Source: Dictyostelium firmibasis (Eukaryota; Evosea; Eumycetozoa; Dictyosteliales; Dictyosteliaceae). Taken from it: DNA of 64,000 nt. The stretch lies in NCBI GenBank assembly GCA_036169595.1, contig CM069765.1, forward strand, positions 6,234,501 to 6,298,500. Reading direction: 5' to 3'. Below the pieces are notes generated by a model, which saw only the letters and a program-made list of their open reading frames with translations, was not told where the DNA came from and ran no database searches. The position numbers were made by a program, and so were the translations under genes. Position 1 is the first letter of the stretch. Every line of letters starts with the position of its first letter. Shown one piece after another: positions 62,056 to 64,000 of this stretch.

Positions 62056-62236
62056 TTTTTTTTTTTTTTTTTTAATAACCTCATCCAATTGGATGTGTTC
62101 GAATCTAGTTTTTATTTATTAATTATTTTAATTTAAATTTTTTTTTTCTGTGACCACGCTAATTCGTGGTATGACCAAGACTTGGCCATGGAGGCTGTGT
62201 TATTCTGTGTGAAACCACTATGCTAAGCCCCCCCAC
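62056..62236 (-). mobile_element. tRNA-derived SINE-like element with B-box deletion (S5)
   Basis: A complete unit except for a short internal deletion that removes the B-box region (the plus strand reads GACCAAGACTTGGCCATGG, lacking GAACCAAG). The A box TAGCATAGTGG is exact. The hairpin spacer has GCTAATT in place of GTTAATT. TTTTTTAGC precedes its tail and recurs after its head, which fits a target-site duplication. Confidence 0.7.
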
Positions 62237-62250
62237 TTTTTTAGCTAAAT

Positions 62251-62430
62251 TTTTTTTTTAATAACCTCATCCAATTGGATGTGTTCGAATCTAGTTTTTA
62301 TTTATTAATTATTTTAATTTGAATTTTTTTTTTTTCTGTGACCACGTTAATTCGTGGTATGACCAAGACTTGAACCAAGGCCATGGAGGCTGTGTTATTC
62401 TGTGTGAAACCACTATGCTAAGCCCCCAAC
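62251..62430 (-). mobile_element. tRNA-derived SINE-like element, youngest-looking copy (S6)
   Basis: A complete unit on the minus strand: head GTTGGGGGCTTAGCATAGTGG with an exact A box, GGTTCAAGTCT B-box-like site, hairpin, AT-rich middle, GATTCGAACA plus CATCCAATTGGATG, and tail. It is flanked by a 14-bp direct repeat, TTTTTTAGCTAAAT, at 62237-62250 and 62435-62448. Its head ends 49 bp before tRNA-Arg. Confidence 0.75.
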
Positions 62431-62479
62431 TATTTTTTTTAGCTAAATACTAGCTATTTTTTTTTTAAAAAATATCAAA

Positions 62480-62552
62480 GCCCGTTTAGCAAAGTTGGAA
62501 TTGCGGCAGCCTTCTAAGCTGCAGGTCGTGGGATCGAGACCCACAATGGGTG
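62480..62552 (+). tRNA. tRNA-Arg (anticodon TCT)
   Basis: A 73-nt tRNA. The acceptor GCCCGTT pairs with AATGGGT (two G-T pairs), with discriminator G. The D arm is GCAA...TTGC. The anticodon stem GCAGC/GCTGC encloses the loop CTTCTAA (anticodon TCT). The variable loop is AGGTC and the T arm GTGGG/CCCAC has loop ATCGAGA. There is no intron. It reads AGA, the main arginine codon in this genome. A SINE-like cluster lies just upstream. Confidence 0.94.
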
Positions 62553-63232
62553 TAATTTTAACGTTGTCCGTCAAAATCCGAACTTCGGAAAAATAATGTC
62601 CAACTATCGACCTTGGTTCGAATCTTGGTTTTGCCACAAAATAATAATTAATGTCAAACTCTCGACCCAGGTCCTTTGAATACAATTAAAAAAAACCTAT
62701 GGGATTGCCAACATAACCTCAACCTTTTACTAAAACCATCTTTCCTTAAACTTTAACACAAAAAAAAAAAAAAAATAAAAAAAAATAAACTATTTCTATA
62801 TAGTTAAAAAAAAAATACAAAAGATTCTATCGTTACCAAAGAGTTACTCTGAAATAAAAAGAAAAAAAAATACTTGATTGTATTGCATTCACTATTTATG
62901 AAAAAATAAAAAATTAAGGTATTTTCTTCACAGTAAACAAAAATTACAAAATATACAATAATAGATGAACATATAATTACTCCCCCCATTTTTTCCAAAG
63001 ATGTTCAAATAAAAATTAAAAAAAAGTAAAAAAATAAAATTAAAAAAAAATAAAATTTTATTTATTTGTTTTTTTTTCACAAATAAATTAATTTTGTTTA
63101 TTTTTTTTTTTATTTTATTATTTTTTTTTTAATTTTATTAATTACTTTAATTCCGTTTTTCCTAACAAATATTCATACATATTTAATTAAAAATAATAAT
63201 AAAATAATATAAAAAAAAAAAAAAAAAAAAAA
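62553..63232. other. tRNA-flanking and promoter region
   Basis: Just after tRNA-Arg (62575-62690) are tRNA-T-arm-like strings (CCTTGGTTCGAATCTTGG) and the palindrome TCCGAACTTCGGA. AATGTCNAACT plus CTCGACC/ATCGACC is repeated twice (about 62596 and 62651). These look like further tRNA-like repeat debris. The rest is homopolymeric DNA leading to the decarboxylase gene. Confidence 0.45.
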
Positions 63233-64000
63233 ATGTCTTTACATCATGTTAATACAAATAAATATAAAGGATATTACGATCCATATGCATTAGCAGTGGC
63301 AACAAAAGAAATAGCTAAATATACCATTAATGAAGAATCAAATAAACCAGAGGTTATTAGAGGTATAAAATATATAGAAATTAAATATATAAAAAATTAA
63401 ATATTAACCAATGTAAAAAAAAAAAAAAATAATAAAAATAATAATAATAATAATAATTGATTTACCAAAAGACTTAATAATTGATGAACTATTATTGGAT
63501 GGTAATGCAAAGCAAAATTTAGCAACTTTCTGTCAAACTGATTTGGATAAAGAAATACATACATTAATGGATAAATGTATTGATAAGAATATGATTGACA
63601 AGGATGAATATCCTCAAACTGCCGAGATTGAAAGCCGTTGTGTTCATATATTAGCAGACTTATGGAATTCACCAGAAAGTGGGGATACAATTGGTTGCTC
63701 TACAACAGGTTCAAGTGAAGCTGCAATGTTGGGTGGTTTGGCATTGAAATGGAGATGGAGAGAAATGAGAAAGAAACAAGGAAAACCAAGTGATAGACCA
63801 AATCTTGTAACAGGTCCAGTTCAAATTTGTTGGCATAAATTTGCCCTCTACTTTGATATTGAGCTAAGAGAGGTACCAATGGAGCACGGTCGTTTTATAA
63901 TGACACCAGAGGAAGCCATTAAACGTTGTGATGAGAATACTATTGGTGTTGTTCCAACATTGGGTGTAACTTTCACACTTCAATATGAAGATGTTAAAGG
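63233..64000 (+). CDS. Glutamate decarboxylase, 5' part, cut by the window end
   Basis: Exon 1 is 63233-63362 and exon 2 starts at 63472 (phase 1) and runs off the window. The visible ~219 residues align closely with the bacterial/plant GAD type (E. coli GadB): [15 protein letters not shown]; Glu-Tyr-Pro-Gln-Thr; [13 protein letters not shown]; Trp-Arg-Trp-Arg; Val-Gln-Ile-Cys-Trp-His-Lys-Phe; and Asn-Thr-Ile-Gly-Val-Val-Pro-Thr. These are PLP-enzyme substrate and cofactor regions; the PLP lysine lies beyond the window. It converts glutamate to GABA and CO2. In Dictyostelium, GABA acts as a developmental signal in sporulation (recalled from the literature). The species has more than one gad gene, so no symbol is assigned. 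Confidence 0.93.

Noticed and set aside
63397-63690. Minus-strand 97-aa frame within the decarboxylase exon
   Set aside because: The plus strand is an unmistakable GAD; this frame is antisense.

Overview
The window looks like nuclear DNA of a dictyostelid social amoeba, almost certainly Dictyostelium discoideum or a very close relative. The signs are extreme A+T richness, with homopolymer A/T runs filling nearly every intergenic gap; short AT-rich introns with GTAAGT/GTATGT donors; near-exclusive use of A/T-ending codons; long AAT and CAA runs coding for poly-Asn and poly-Gln; and lineage-typical families (CBM49 secreted proteins, small Hsp20s, an ER Hsp90 ending in HDEL). All exon coordinates were worked out by hand from splice motifs, reading phase and family similarity. 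No transcript evidence was available.

Layout. 0.8-6.3 kb: a secreted CBM49 protein, three related membrane proteins (two in tandem with matching 37-codon first exons) and an antisense GNAT acetyltransferase. 6.5-10.1 kb: a mitochondrial TPR protein and the F1-ATPase assembly factor ATPAF1. 10.4-13.4 kb: a poly-Asn protein and a leucine-rich F-box-like protein. 13.8-19.2 kb: EMC6, COQ5, CCDC47 and a secreted protein. 19.2-22.8 kb: a gene-poor island with tRNA-Ser(AGA), a 215-bp tandem repeat and several copies of a tRNA-derived SINE-like repeat. 22.8-27.0 kb: RPL24, an MKKS/BBS6-like chaperonin and a Stum/SPEC3-like membrane protein. 27-30.4 kb: sparse, with two exon-like fragments and one possible micropeptide. 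30.4-41 kb: a 2069-aa C2-DENN-WD40 protein, VPS55 and the ER chaperone GRP94. 42.2-50 kb: a tiny Ser-rich protein, an Hsp20 fused to charged repeats, a probable N-myristoylated EF-hand-like protein and a UIM protein. 50.5-61 kb: RPAP1, a CLASP-family protein and a farnesylated type I DnaJ. 61.8-63 kb: a second SINE-like cluster abutting tRNA-Arg(TCT). 63.2 kb to the end: the 5' part of a bacterial-type glutamate decarboxylase.

Functional themes. Several genes serve ER membrane-protein biogenesis and protein folding: EMC6, CCDC47, GRP94, a DnaJA-type Hsp40 and Hsp20. Three are mitochondrial (ATPAF1, COQ5, a TPR protein).

The most unusual feature is a repeat family of about 175-195 bp with a tRNA-like head carrying A- and B-box motifs, a CCACG-hairpin, an AT-rich middle, a conserved 3' block with a perfect palindrome, and a poly-A tail. 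Both main clusters lie just upstream of a tRNA gene with their heads facing it. One copy carries a 14-bp target-site duplication and ends 49 bp from the tRNA. That is the pattern expected of a SINE moved by the machinery of the TRE5 tRNA-targeting retrotransposons. I know of no described SINE in this species. No retrovirus-like or capsid-bearing element and no CRISPR array was recognised.
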